Shown one piece after another: positions 51,381-60,099 of a stretch of 64,000 nt of DNA (positions within the stretch are counted from its first letter, which is position 1; each line of letters opens with the position of its first letter). This DNA is from Emticicia sp. BO119. GTDB taxonomy: Bacteria > Bacteroidota > Bacteroidia > Cytophagales > Spirosomataceae. The stretch covers positions 40,966 through 104,965 of the forward strand of contig NZ_JACETV010000013.1 of the NCBI RefSeq assembly GCF_013912375.1, read 5' to 3'. The translations under genes and the position numbers were made by a program. The notes beneath the pieces are model-generated. The model did no database searches. It had not been told where the DNA came from and saw nothing but the letters and a program-made list of their open reading frames with translations.

Positions 51381-52862
51381 ATGCATTTAGTATATAAAAT
51401 TATTCTTTTATTTTTTCTAACTAAGTTCTGCGCTTTAGGGCAAAGTTTTTTTAAAAAGATAAATTATGAATTAGAAAGCGGTATTTATCTTTCAACTTCT
51501 GGAAAAACACCATTTTTAATCCACGCAAATCAATATGGCATAGTTCCATTAGAGACTCCTTTTATTGCCCTGAAAGGAGCTGCTGTTAAAGAATATGACT
51601 CTACATATACTAGCAATAATAAATTAAATAGATTTTCTTACGGATATGGAGTAAATACTATTTTAAATGTTGGAAAAGCAAATCAGATACTCTTACCAGA
51701 AGCGTATTTCAAGATAAGATATGGTGTATTTGAATTTTATGTCGGACGACGGAAAGAATTGGTAGGACTTGTTGATACCACACTTTCTTCAGGTTCATAT
51801 ATTTGGTCAGGAAATGCTTTGCCTTTACCTAAAATTCAATTGTCCATTCCTAATTACACGCCAATTCTTGGAAATGGATTGATCTCTATCAAAGGAGCTT
51901 TTAGTCATGGCTTGTTTGATAATGGGAAAGTCCGAAACTTTTATCTTCATCAAAAATATCTCTACGCAAGGCTAGGAAAGCCAAATTGGAAAATTAAACT
52001 TTATTCAGGGTTTAGTCATCAAGTTCAATGGGGGGGACAACCAGTAACACCATTTATTGACAATCTAACGGGAGATTTAATTTCAAGATTTCCATCAGAT
52101 TTCAACACTTACTTAAAAGTAGTGACTGGTGTAAGCCTGAATAAGAATGGAGAAGGTTTGAATACCGGAAGTCCTAAGAATGAAGCTTGGAATAGAGCAG
52201 GCAATCATTTAGGATCAATTGATTTGGCTACAGAATTTAATTTAAGAAATTTTGATATATTATTTTATAGACAAAGTATCTATGATGATGGATCTTTGTT
52301 TTATTTAAACAATATACAAGATGGTTTATTGGGAATTTCTATAAAAAGGAAAAATGCATTTAAAGGGATTATTCGGATTAATTTTGAATATCTGAATACA
52401 ATGAATCAAGGTGGAAGACCTGAGGATAGAAATGATGATATTCCACAATTAAGGGGGGGGGATAACTATTTTAATAATTCAATTTATCCAGATAGTTGGA
52501 CTTATAGAAATAATACTATTGGAACACCATTATTATCGCCTATTAATTTTGTAGATAAGAATGTCTTAGCCAATAGAAATTTGGAGAAATATTCTTCTTC
52601 GTATATCCTAAATAGAGTAGAATCATATTCCTTCGGAATAGAGGGTAAAGGGAAAAATGTAGAATATTGCTCAAAAATAGTATTAATTCATAACTTAGGT
52701 AGTTACTTTTTACCGATAAATGATAGAGCTACTACATTTTTATGCAAGTTTAAATATAATTTACTTAAATTTAGTATAATTACTAATATTGCAGTAAATG
52801 AGGGTAAATTATTCCCATACACTTTAGGTGGTTATTTAGCTATTCAAAGAACTTTCTTCTAA
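51381..52862 (+). CDS. Capsule-assembly Wzi family outer-membrane protein (copy 2)
   Basis: ATG 51381 (MHLVYKIILLFFLTKFCALG) gives a signal peptide; an ATG at 51351 would overlap copy 1 by seven bases and add ten residues. The barrel has the same diagnostic segments: ISTSGKTPFLIHANQYGIVP, VGRRKELVGLVDTTLSSGSYIWSGNALPLPKIQL, HQVQWGGQP and AGNHLGSIDLA. Similarity with the gene before it is strong in the N-terminal third, then looser, so the tandem duplication is old. Its last 27 bases overlap the convergent CapD-type gene. Confidence 0.85.
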   Translation: MHLVYKIILLFFLTKFCALGQSFFKKINYELESGIYLSTSGKTPFLIHANQYGIVPLETPFIALKGAAVKEYDSTYTSNNKLNRFSYGYGVNTILNVGKANQILLPEAYFKIRYGVFEFYVGRRKELVGLVDTTLSSGSYIWSGNALPLPKIQLSIPNYTPILGNGLISIKGAFSHGLFDNGKVRNFYLHQKYLYARLGKPNWKIKLYSGFSHQVQWGGQPVTPFIDNLTGDLISRFPSDFNTYLKVVTGVSLNKNGEGLNTGSPKNEAWNRAGNHLGSIDLATEFNLRNFDILFYRQSIYDDGSLFYLNNIQDGLLGISIKRKNAFKGIIRINFEYLNTMNQGGRPEDRNDDIPQLRGGDNYFNNSIYPDSWTYRNNTIGTPLLSPINFVDKNVLANRNLEKYSSSYILNRVESYSFGIEGKGKNVEYCSKIVLIHNLGSYFLPINDRATTFLCKFKYNLLKFSIITNIAVNEGKLFPYTLGGYLAIQRTFF

Positions 52863-54779
52863 TGTATCTAAATTTTCATAAATCGAATTGTTACTAATAT
52901 ATTCTGGAATTAATTTTTTTAGCTCTGTAACAATAAGATTATTGTCGGTCTTAGCAATAGCCAGTTCTATATTTTTTATGGCTATGTTTAATAAATCATA
53001 ATCTTCAGGTATAACTTTAGCAATCATGATTTTATGATGATAAGTCGGTTGAGTATTTTCATTACTGTTTAATAACTCTTCATACAACTTCTCACCTGGT
53101 CTTAAACCTGTAAAAGTAATTTGAATATCTCTACCTAACTCAAGTCCTGATAATTGCACCATTTTCTTTGCCAAGTCTAATATTTTTACAGGCTTGCCCA
53201 TGTCAAAGACATAAATTTCTCCACCTTTCCCCATCGTTCCTGCTTCAAGTACTAATTGACATGCCTCAGGAATTGTCATAAAGTATCTGATAATATCTTT
53301 ATGCGTTACTGTAATAGGGCCACCTTTCTCAATTTGTTTTTTAAACAAAGGAATTACAGAACCATTCGAGCCAAGTACATTACCAAAACGAGTTATAATA
53401 AATCTTGTGTTGTTATTATGATGACTATCTAACCCTTGTACATACATTTCAGCTAAACGCTTGGTAGCTCCCATTACATTAGTTGGATTTACGGCTTTAT
53501 CAGTCGAAATCATAACAAATTTTTCTGTATTATATTTAGATGCAAGATTTGCAACAATTTTTGTTCCCAACATATTCACTCTAACAGCTTGATAAGGATT
53601 CTTTTCCATTAAAGGAACATGCTTATATGCAGCCGCATGAAATATTACTTGCGGTTGTTCCTCATAAAAAAGGTTATCCATTAATTTTTCATTAGTTACA
53701 TCGTAGACATCAACTCTTATATTGGGTACTTCTCTATCTTCAGATAATGATGTACGAATTAGTTCGCTTTCTAAGTCATACAATGCTGATTCAGCTTGAT
53801 CTACCAAAATAATCTTTTTTGGAGAAAATTTTATTAATTGCTTTACTAATTCACTTCCGATTGAACCAGCTGCTCCAGTCACCAAAATTCTTTTATTATT
53901 AATGAATCTTTCTACAAACTTGTTATTAATAGCAATTGGGTCCCTTTCTAGAAGGTCATCAATTTCAATCCTTTGTATTTGCTTGGTAGTTAGTTCTCCT
54001 TTTATCCACTTATTAATAGGGGGTATAGACTTTAAAATAATTCCTTTTGTAAGGAAATCTTCTGCGATTTTTGCTTTAGCCAATGGACTAATATTTTGTA
54101 TAGCAAATATTACTTCAATATTTTCTTCTTTTGAATTAGAATTAGTTAGATACTTCTCAATAGCTTCATCTCTAGATAGTACTCTAATCCCCTCAACAGT
54201 TTTATTAATTTTTTGAGAGTTATCGTCTATAAAACACAAAACCTTGTAATTCTTAACTTTATCATTTAATAAACTATTTTTCGTTATCAAGCCCATATAT
54301 CCTGTTCCATAAATAATTACAGAACTGGTTAGTTTAATTTTTCTAAAGAAAGAGTCATATAAACCCTTTACAAGGAAACGACTAAAAATAAGAGCAAAAA
54401 GAGTAATAAAGTAGCTTATGATAGTGATTCGAGGAGGTATACACAGATAGATAATATTATGATAACAACCGAAATTAGAAAGTAAGAAAATGAAAATACT
54501 ACTTATAGTTACAACTTTTAGTAATAAAGCTGCATCTTCCATACTTGTGTGTCTAATGATACCTTCGTATGATTTAAAGAAAATAAAGAATATGGCTCTA
54601 ATACTTAAGACAAACAATAAGTGGTACTTATAAATAGAAGGTTCTACATAAGTTAATTCAAAGTTAAAATGGACAAAAATAGCTATTGTAAATGTAACAA
54701 AGCAGATAAGTAAATCAACCAAAAGAATTAACCATTTCGAAGCAAACTTTTCGGTATATTTACGTAAAAAGTTGGTCAT
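52836..54779 (-). CDS. CapD/PglF-type nucleoside-diphosphate-sugar 4,6-dehydratase
   Basis: The 647-residue protein has four N-terminal helices (about residues 13-135), a Rossmann-like CoA-binding-type domain (IIYGTGYMGLIT), and a SDR domain with ILVTGAAGSIGSELVKQL near 290. In the SDR domain, STDKAVNPTNVMGATKR has Met in place of the usual catalytic Tyr, the SMK-type triad typical of FlaA1/WbpM/PglF enzymes. These convert UDP-GlcNAc to 4-keto-6-deoxy sugars in the inner membrane. It should start a deoxy-amino sugar branch with the DegT aminotransferase. The gene has its own promoter. Confidence 0.92.
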   Translation of the reverse strand: MTNFLRKYTEKFASKWLILLVDLLICFVTFTIAIFVHFNFELTYVEPSIYKYHLLFVLSIRAIFFIFFKSYEGIIRHTSMEDAALLLKVVTISSIFIFLLSNFGCYHNIIYLCIPPRITIISYFITLFALIFSRFLVKGLYDSFFRKIKLTSSVIIYGTGYMGLITKNSLLNDKVKNYKVLCFIDDNSQKINKTVEGIRVLSRDEAIEKYLTNSNSKEENIEVIFAIQNISPLAKAKIAEDFLTKGIILKSIPPINKWIKGELTTKQIQRIEIDDLLERDPIAINNKFVERFINNKRILVTGAAGSIGSELVKQLIKFSPKKIILVDQAESALYDLESELIRTSLSEDREVPNIRVDVYDVTNEKLMDNLFYEEQPQVIFHAAAYKHVPLMEKNPYQAVRVNMLGTKIVANLASKYNTEKFVMISTDKAVNPTNVMGATKRLAEMYVQGLDSHHNNNTRFIITRFGNVLGSNGSVIPLFKKQIEKGGPITVTHKDIIRYFMTIPEACQLVLEAGTMGKGGEIYVFDMGKPVKILDLAKKMVQLSGLELGRDIQITFTGLRPGEKLYEELLNSNENTQPTYHHKIMIAKVIPEDYDLLNIAIKNIELAIAKTDNNLIVTELKKLIPEYISNNSIYENLDTLEESSLNS

Positions 54780-54817
54780 AGGGAAATATATTTTATTGTT
54801 ATGGATAGAAAATTAAA

Positions 54818-54848
54818 CAAATATAGTTACTGTTTAATTTAAGACAAA
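54818..54848 (-). promoter_or_regulatory. Promoter of the CapD/PglF-type gene
   Basis: On the minus strand, TTTG (complement of 54845-54848) is followed after exactly 19 bases by TATATTTG (complement of 54818-54825), one of the best matches to the consensus in this window. Confidence 0.6.
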
Positions 54849-54942
54849 CTTTTACGGGAAAACAACTTGGAAATTTATTAATCGGTAATTCGAAATAATA
54901 AATAAACTAAAAAACTATTGTTGCTCATAGGATTGTGCAAAT

Positions 54943-54977
54943 AAAAAACCCTTTGGCTTATTGTCAAAGGGTTTTTT
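54943..54977 (-). terminator. Strong terminator after the head-repeat protein gene
   Basis: AAAAAACCCTTTG (54943-54955) and CAAAGGGTTTTTT (54965-54977) form a perfect 13-base stem with a 9-base loop. It has A and T tracts on both sides and so could work in both directions. Confidence 0.85.
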
Positions 54978-54988
54978 CTAAGATTTAA

Positions 54989-56299
54989 TTATTTTTGCTC
55001 AATAGCTTTTCTAAAGTTTACATTTTCAGCTTTCAACGACTTAATCTCTTTATTCATTTCAATTATATAAAGAGTTAATTCTTCAATTTTTTCCATTAAT
55101 TTCGCGCTTGTTTGCGAAACATCCAAGCCATTTTTAGACATATCTTCAGCAGAAGGCACATTTGGTAGATGTTTATTTTCTTTTACAAAAGACTCAACTT
55201 TATCTAAAGACATTAACTGATAAGATGGTTCAAAAACATAATCAGCCCAATCATTAGTACCTTTCACGGCAACTTTTATCTTTTCAGTAATAATACCATC
55301 TTGTACAATCAAACGGTATGAATTAGCTGTTGAAGTTAAAGCGCCTGGCATTGGGAAGGATGAATCAAAATTACCTACCGCTAAAAAACCGACAGTTGAT
55401 GATTTTGTAGCACCTAAGTTAATTTTCAAATTTTTATTATCAAATTCGCCTTTAATAAGTGGATTTGCTGTGCTAGAGTTAGCTATATATAATTTGTCGG
55501 AACCTAGTTCGCTTCTACCTGCCTGATATCCTAGAAGGATATTATTTGAACCTGTACTGTTTTCCCCAGCTCCCCAGCCTATTGCTAAATTATTAGCACC
55601 TGTTAAATTATTGTATAAAGAGTATGTACCAATTGCTAAATTATTGTTTCCAGTTGTGTTTTTTCTTAAACTAGATCTTCCAATACCAACGTTATCACTA
55701 CCAGTAGTATTATCATACAAAGTTGTTGAACCAATAGCCATATTACTAGAACCAGTCGTTAAACTAAATAATGTAAGTGCACCTACCCCAGTATTAGCAG
55801 TACCTGTTATTGCTGCTCTTTTATCATATACACCAACTGCACTTCCAGCACTTTTGTATCCAGCAAAGTAGTTAAAATTAACATTATCTATATAACCAGA
55901 CAAGTAATTCCCAGAAACAATTCTAAAAGGTTCTGAATTTTTAGTTCCTATAAAGCTGCCTGCTGGGGCAGTGTTGCCTAACAATGTCCAGTCTCCGTCT
56001 ACACCAGCAATCGAATTTGATTTTGCATCTGCGCCTAATGTTTTCCATTCATCACCATTGTAAAAATAAAATCCAGCTACCATATCGGTCTGATAAATCA
56101 ACAAACCTTTAGCTGGACTTTGAATAGCTGAACGTTGTTGTAATGTCATACGTGGAGTTAAAAAACCTTTAGTTTGAGAATTTAGATCTAAAACTGCTGA
56201 TTGATCTGGCTTTGTAGTACCAATACCCACATTGTCTTTTTGCGCGAAAACACTACTAAAAGTAGTAATGCTGAGAAATAATAATACAAGTTTTTTCAT
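54989..56299 (-). CDS. YadA-like head-repeat surface protein with C-terminal coiled coil
   Basis: A signal peptide (about residues 1-19) is followed by VGIGTTKPDQSAVLDLNSQTKGFLTPRMT, a conserved opening of Bacteroidota tail-fibre-like proteins. Residues about 165-265 contain six repeats of about 17 residues (NMAIGSTTLYDNTTGSD, NVGIGRSSLRKNTTGNN, NLAIGTYSLYNNLTGAN), the YadA/collagen-adhesin head repeat that folds into trimeric left-handed beta-rolls. The C-terminal 100 residues hold YVFEPSYQLMSLDKVESFVKENKHLPNVPSAEDM and a coiled coil (MEKIEELTLYIIEMNKEIKSLKAE). A trimeric fibre at the cell surface is inferred. It lies alone between polysaccharide genes. Confidence 0.82.
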   Translation of the reverse strand: MKKLVLLFLSITTFSSVFAQKDNVGIGTTKPDQSAVLDLNSQTKGFLTPRMTLQQRSAIQSPAKGLLIYQTDMVAGFYFYNGDEWKTLGADAKSNSIAGVDGDWTLLGNTAPAGSFIGTKNSEPFRIVSGNYLSGYIDNVNFNYFAGYKSAGSAVGVYDKRAAITGTANTGVGALTLFSLTTGSSNMAIGSTTLYDNTTGSDNVGIGRSSLRKNTTGNNNLAIGTYSLYNNLTGANNLAIGWGAGENSTGSNNILLGYQAGRSELGSDKLYIANSSTANPLIKGEFDNKNLKINLGATKSSTVGFLAVGNFDSSFPMPGALTSTANSYRLIVQDGIITEKIKVAVKGTNDWADYVFEPSYQLMSLDKVESFVKENKHLPNVPSAEDMSKNGLDVSQTSAKLMEKIEELTLYIIEMNKEIKSLKAENVNFRKAIEQK

Positions 56300-56407
56300 A
56301 ACAATATAAAATTTAAATGCTCCTCTTATTTTTATGCAACGAAGATATAGGAAAGTTTTAGAGAATTAAAACATTTAAGATAAATTTTATTTAATGGTAA
56401 AGCAAAT

Positions 56408-56998
56408 TTATTTAATAATTTTTAAAACGGTTTCAAAAATTACTTTAATGTCATTAGAGAGGTTTTTTCTACTATTAATGTACGCTAAATTAATGTTTAT
56501 TTTCTCAGGCATAATTTCAGTAATATAAGTTTTTTCTGGATTTTCAGATTGAGCTAATATTTCATTTTCATAGAAAAACTTTAAAGATGCATAGTCAGTT
56601 ATTCCCGGTTTATGTTTTAATACTTCTCTTTGAGCATTAGTATAAAAGTCTACATACTTTTTTACCTCTGGTCGTGGTCCAACAAAACTCATCTCTCCTT
56701 TTAATATATTTATTAATTGAGGTAACTCATCAAGTTTATATTTGCGCAAATAATAGCCAATTTTTGTTATTCTATAGTCATTCATGCCGATAGTTAATAA
56801 GCTCTTTTTATCAGAGTTCATATACATAGTTCTAAATTTAAATAACCTAAATGGTTTTTCATTTTGCCCAATTCGCTCTTGTAGATAAAAGAAACTTCCT
56901 TTACTTTCAAGTTTAATAAACAAGCATATTAAAAAAACGATTGGACTAATAAGCAACAAACCTAATAAGGAAAGAAAAAAATCAAATACTCTTTTCAT
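56408..56998 (-). CDS. Small bacterial sugar transferase (phosphoglycosyl transferase, PglC-like)
   Basis: This 196-residue monotopic PGT has a re-entrant hydrophobic N-terminal helix (about residues 5-28). SKGSFFYLQERIGQNEKPFRLFKFRTMY follows, then the catalytic Asp-Glu in KLDELPQLINIL, then FVGPRPEVKKY and PGITDYASLKFF. It lacks the extra N-terminal domains of WcaJ and so resembles PglC. It should transfer a sugar-1-phosphate to undecaprenyl phosphate, starting a repeat unit. Its start overlaps the DegT gene by four bases (ATGA). Confidence 0.9.
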   Translation of the reverse strand: MKRVFDFFLSLLGLLLISPIVFLICLFIKLESKGSFFYLQERIGQNEKPFRLFKFRTMYMNSDKKSLLTIGMNDYRITKIGYYLRKYKLDELPQLINILKGEMSFVGPRPEVKKYVDFYTNAQREVLKHKPGITDYASLKFFYENEILAQSENPEKTYITEIMPEKININLAYINSRKNLSNDIKVIFETVLKIIK

Positions 56999-58203
56999 TG
57001 CATTATTGTTTCATTATATGATTCTATAATAGCATTTGCAATAATAGATATCTGTTCATCAGTAAGTGAGAAATATACTGGAAGGGATATTTCACTTTCC
57101 CATAGTTTCTTACTCACAGGAAAATCATTCATTTTATAGCCTAAATTCTTGTAAAAAGTTAATTCAGGTAAAGGTTTATAATGGACATTTACTGAAACAT
57201 CTTTGTCAAAAACCTTTTTTATTATTTCATTTCTTTGTAAAATAGTGCAACCTTTAATTCTTAAAAGATACAGGTGATATGAAGATTCTCTATAAAGATC
57301 AATGGTAGTAGGTAAAAGAGCCCATTCATAATTTCTTAGAATGGTATTATATTTTTCTACTATTTGCTTTCTTCTAATTAAGATCTCAGATTTATATCTT
57401 TTTAGCTCAACTAAACCAATAGAAGCAAGAATATCAGTCATATTACACTTATATCCAGAAGTTATAACATCATATTCCCATGCGCCTTTCTGAGTTTTTG
57501 CTAAGGCATCCTTAGTTTGGCCATGTAAAGACCAAATATTTAGTTCTTTATAGACTTCACTGTTATCAAATGGTTCGGGTAGGTTTATACATATTGCTCC
57601 TCCTTCAGCAGTAGTTAGGTTTTTTACAGCATGAAATGAAAATACTGTAAAATCAGCAAAAGCTCCTACGTAAGCATTATCAATTAATCCTCCAAAGGAA
57701 TGAGCAGCATCTGAAAGTAGTAAAATTTTACCTAGTTTCTGTTGCTTTTCATTATTAGGCTGAAAAATGTCCCTATTTTCATAAATTACTTTATTTAAGG
57801 CACTGTAATTTACTGGTAAGCCACCTATATCTACGGGAATAATAGCTTTTGTTTTTGAAGTTATAGCTTTTTTAACAGCTTCAATATCTATACAAAAATC
57901 TTCGGTAACATCTACCATTACAGGAGTTGCTCCACAATGAATAATTATATTTGCTGTTGCACAGTAAGTGTAAGCAGGAATAATAATTTCATCGCCTGGC
58001 TGTATTCCAAACCAATGTAATAGCAATTCTGCTCCTGCAGTCCAAGAGTTTACGGCCAAAACGTGAGAAATATTGCAGAATTTCGCAATCTTATGTTCAA
58101 ATTCTTTTGTTTTAGGGCCTGTTGTTATCCACCCTGAATTTAATGTTTCAGTAACAGCCTCAATAATGCTATTGTCAATATATGGAGGAGAAAATGGAAT
58201 CAT
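56995..58203 (-). CDS. DegT/DnrJ/EryC1/StrS-family sugar aminotransferase
   Basis: The 402-residue PLP enzyme has a typical opening MIPFSPPYIDNSIIEAV. PLP contacts include AVNSWTAGAEL and DEIIIPAYTYCATANII, then the LLSDAAHSFGG aspartate and FSFHAVKNLTTAEGGAI with the Schiff-base lysine (about residue 195). The family aminates 4-keto or 3-keto nucleotide sugars. With the CapD/PglF-type dehydratase it could make an aminodeoxy sugar such as UDP-4-amino-FucNAc or bacillosamine precursors; the actual product is not settled. It precedes the sugar transferase gene with which it overlaps. Confidence 0.92.
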   Translation of the reverse strand: MIPFSPPYIDNSIIEAVTETLNSGWITTGPKTKEFEHKIAKFCNISHVLAVNSWTAGAELLLHWFGIQPGDEIIIPAYTYCATANIIIHCGATPVMVDVTEDFCIDIEAVKKAITSKTKAIIPVDIGGLPVNYSALNKVIYENRDIFQPNNEKQQKLGKILLLSDAAHSFGGLIDNAYVGAFADFTVFSFHAVKNLTTAEGGAICINLPEPFDNSEVYKELNIWSLHGQTKDALAKTQKGAWEYDVITSGYKCNMTDILASIGLVELKRYKSEILIRRKQIVEKYNTILRNYEWALLPTTIDLYRESSYHLYLLRIKGCTILQRNEIIKKVFDKDVSVNVHYKPLPELTFYKNLGYKMNDFPVSKKLWESEISLPVYFSLTDEQISIIANAIIESYNETIMQ

Positions 58204-58208
58204 TTATA

Positions 58209-58880
58209 TTATTTTTTTATTACTGCTATTAAATGTGTTCTTAAAAAAGGTAAAAAAAAGTTAAGAATATTATATAGTTTCCCAATTCGTCTGCCAATAG
58301 GAGGAGCTAAAGTAACATTATAAAATTCTATATCTTTTGCCAATGGAAAAAGCATTTTTATTTCTTTTTTGCCAATCCCTTTTACATCTAGATTATTAGG
58401 ATTGTTATACTTAAAATCATACCAAAGAATAATTCCAGTTGTTTTTACCATTTCCCACATAGTATCTGCTAGCTTTTTTTTGAATTCATCATCTAATATT
58501 GAAGTGAAAACGGTAGATTGAAAAACTATATCAAATTCTTCATTATAATTAAGTTCACAAGCATCACCAATATAAATATTTGGAATAGGTAGATTTTTTT
58601 TTAAAACAGCTCCTCTATCTTCAAGTAATTCATTTGCATATATATTTGTAAAAGGAATCCCCATTCGGTGAAAAAACAATAAGTTACTCCCAGTTCCGGC
58701 TCCTATTTCAATTATCTTAATTTTACTTAATTGAGAAGTGAATTTTCTTACTATCTTAGTATAAATAAATTCTCGTTCTGATTGAATAAAGAAGCTGAAA
58801 ATCCAATTAGTATCATGATTTTTCCCCTTTCTTTTATCATATCTAAGTTTAATTTTTAATACTTCGCTATTTTTATCCAT
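58209..58880 (-). CDS. Class I SAM-dependent methyltransferase
   Basis: The 223-residue protein has a Rossmann-type methyltransferase core. Motif I is IIEIGAGTGSNLLFFHRMGIP, followed by the acidic DACELNYNEEFDIVFQSTVF (motifs II-III). The N-terminal 40 residues are basic. It ends five bases before the DegT gene and so is first in that small operon. A sugar O- or N-methylation in the surface polysaccharide is the simplest reading, but lipid or protein substrates are not excluded. Confidence 0.85.
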   Translation of the reverse strand: MDKNSEVLKIKLRYDKRKGKNHDTNWIFSFFIQSEREFIYTKIVRKFTSQLSKIKIIEIGAGTGSNLLFFHRMGIPFTNIYANELLEDRGAVLKKNLPIPNIYIGDACELNYNEEFDIVFQSTVFTSILDDEFKKKLADTMWEMVKTTGIILWYDFKYNNPNNLDVKGIGKKEIKMLFPLAKDIEFYNVTLAPPIGRRIGKLYNILNFFLPFLRTHLIAVIKK

Positions 58881-59004
58881 ATAATAATAATTTGCTTAGG
58901 ATTGTATATTTAGAGTTACAGTTATATGAAACATAGAATTTAGTATTGCATATGCATTTTACAAAGAAAAATTCAAACAATTAAAAATACAATCATTAAT
59001 AAAA

Positions 59005-60077
59005 TAGGACTTTCGCTTAGAGATGGATTATAAAGCTAAAATCTGCGGTTTTCTTAATTACATTTTTAAAAAATCTGTCAATAATTTATTTCTAACTTGA
59101 TATAAAGATTGATTTAGCTCTTTGGCTTTGATTTTAATAGATAACTAAGCGTAATAACAAAAAGCTAAGTGGTTTCTTTGTGAATGAGCGGTACGACATT
59201 GGCACTTTTCAGCGCCAGCTAATTGTTTTTACCCTTTGTGAGACTCCTCAACCTGCCATCTGACGGCATTACTTTCTTTTCCGTCGTTAGCCCTAAAGTT
59301 GTGGTCTAGGGAATTAGTAATCACCAAGTCAATGTGCCCGTCTTGGGACACTATCTTGAACAGTTTCACTAAGAAAGGAACCTCTTTTAACTTGACCATA
59401 TTACCCATTTGAAGTGTCTTTTCAGATCATTCAATAATATCAAGATGAATGTATCCTTGCTCTTTACTGATACTAACTGTACGATTGCTCTTTAGTGTTG
59501 TAAAGAAAGTCCAACCGCTTCGGTTTATCAGTTTGAGATTATCTACTGAAGCATACCAACTATCAAATAAGATAGTTCGTGCTTTGAGATTTTTATCAGT
59601 AATAGCTCTGAGAAACATCTCCTGAAAATGATCATTCTTGGTTTTGCCATCTGTATCAGGTGTATAAATGCGATAATCAATCGGGTAAAAATCGCCATCC
59701 TTACCTGATGAATGTATTAAATTTACTAATTCAATACCTTTAACGGTTCCATGTTCATTACCAGAATATTGTTTCTTGACTAATTCTTTAAAACGTGTGT
59801 ATCGCCTATATTGAACGTTATCATCACAGATAAGATAACTTTCAGAATCATCTTGTTTGAATACGGCTTTGTTAGTTCTCATAGTTGTTAGTCAGTAAAG
59901 CTTTCCCGTTTTAGAAAATCACATATTGAATCACGGCTAACATTATCTAAATGATTTGCAAAATTCGTACTTGTATAATCGAGTGATATACTCAATAAAT
60001 ATTCAACATATTGTTTTTTCGTTAGCATATAAACAATTTAACCATTTTTAAAAGATTTCGCAAAGGCGAAAGTCTTA
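59005..60077. mobile_element. Decayed insertion sequence with terminal inverted repeats and possible target duplication
   Basis: The left end TAGGACTTTCGCTT (59005 on) and the right end, whose complement reads TAAGACTTTCGCCTT (to 60077), are inverted repeats with 11 to 13 matching bases. TAAAA follows on both sides (59000-59004 and 60078-60082), a possible 5-base target duplication that is only weak evidence in such AT-rich DNA. The element is about 1.07 kb and carries a transposase that is broken by several stops. Confidence 0.75.
59028..60028 (-). pseudogene. IS4/IS701-like DDE transposase, broken by stops and a frameshift
   Basis: The frame starts MLTKKQYVEYLLSISLDYTS at 60028 and reaches a stop at 59888 (46 codons). 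Translation resumes past QL-stop-ELTKP, then a one-base frameshift near 59850 leads to QDDSESYLICDDNVQ. DDE residues are in ICDD, ILFDSWYAS and WQVEESH. Further stops lie at 59427-59429, 59229-59231, 59155-59157 and 59058-59060. The natural end, ILAL then TAA, is at 59028. About 333 codons in all, the family's size. Two to three of the stops sit at conserved Trp positions. It cannot work. Confidence 0.88.
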
Positions 60078-60099
60078 TAAAAAATTCTTAGATAGATTT

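Noticed and set aside
55611..55871. A plus-strand frame over the head-repeat protein
   Set aside because: It is the antisense of the repeated TTG-N-AIG segment, which keeps all frames open because of its period and composition.
59427..59429. TGA read as tryptophan (recoding) in the transposase
   Set aside because: Stops of all three kinds (TAA, TGA, TAG) and a frameshift occur in the same gene, so simple decay explains them. TGA ends many intact genes here.
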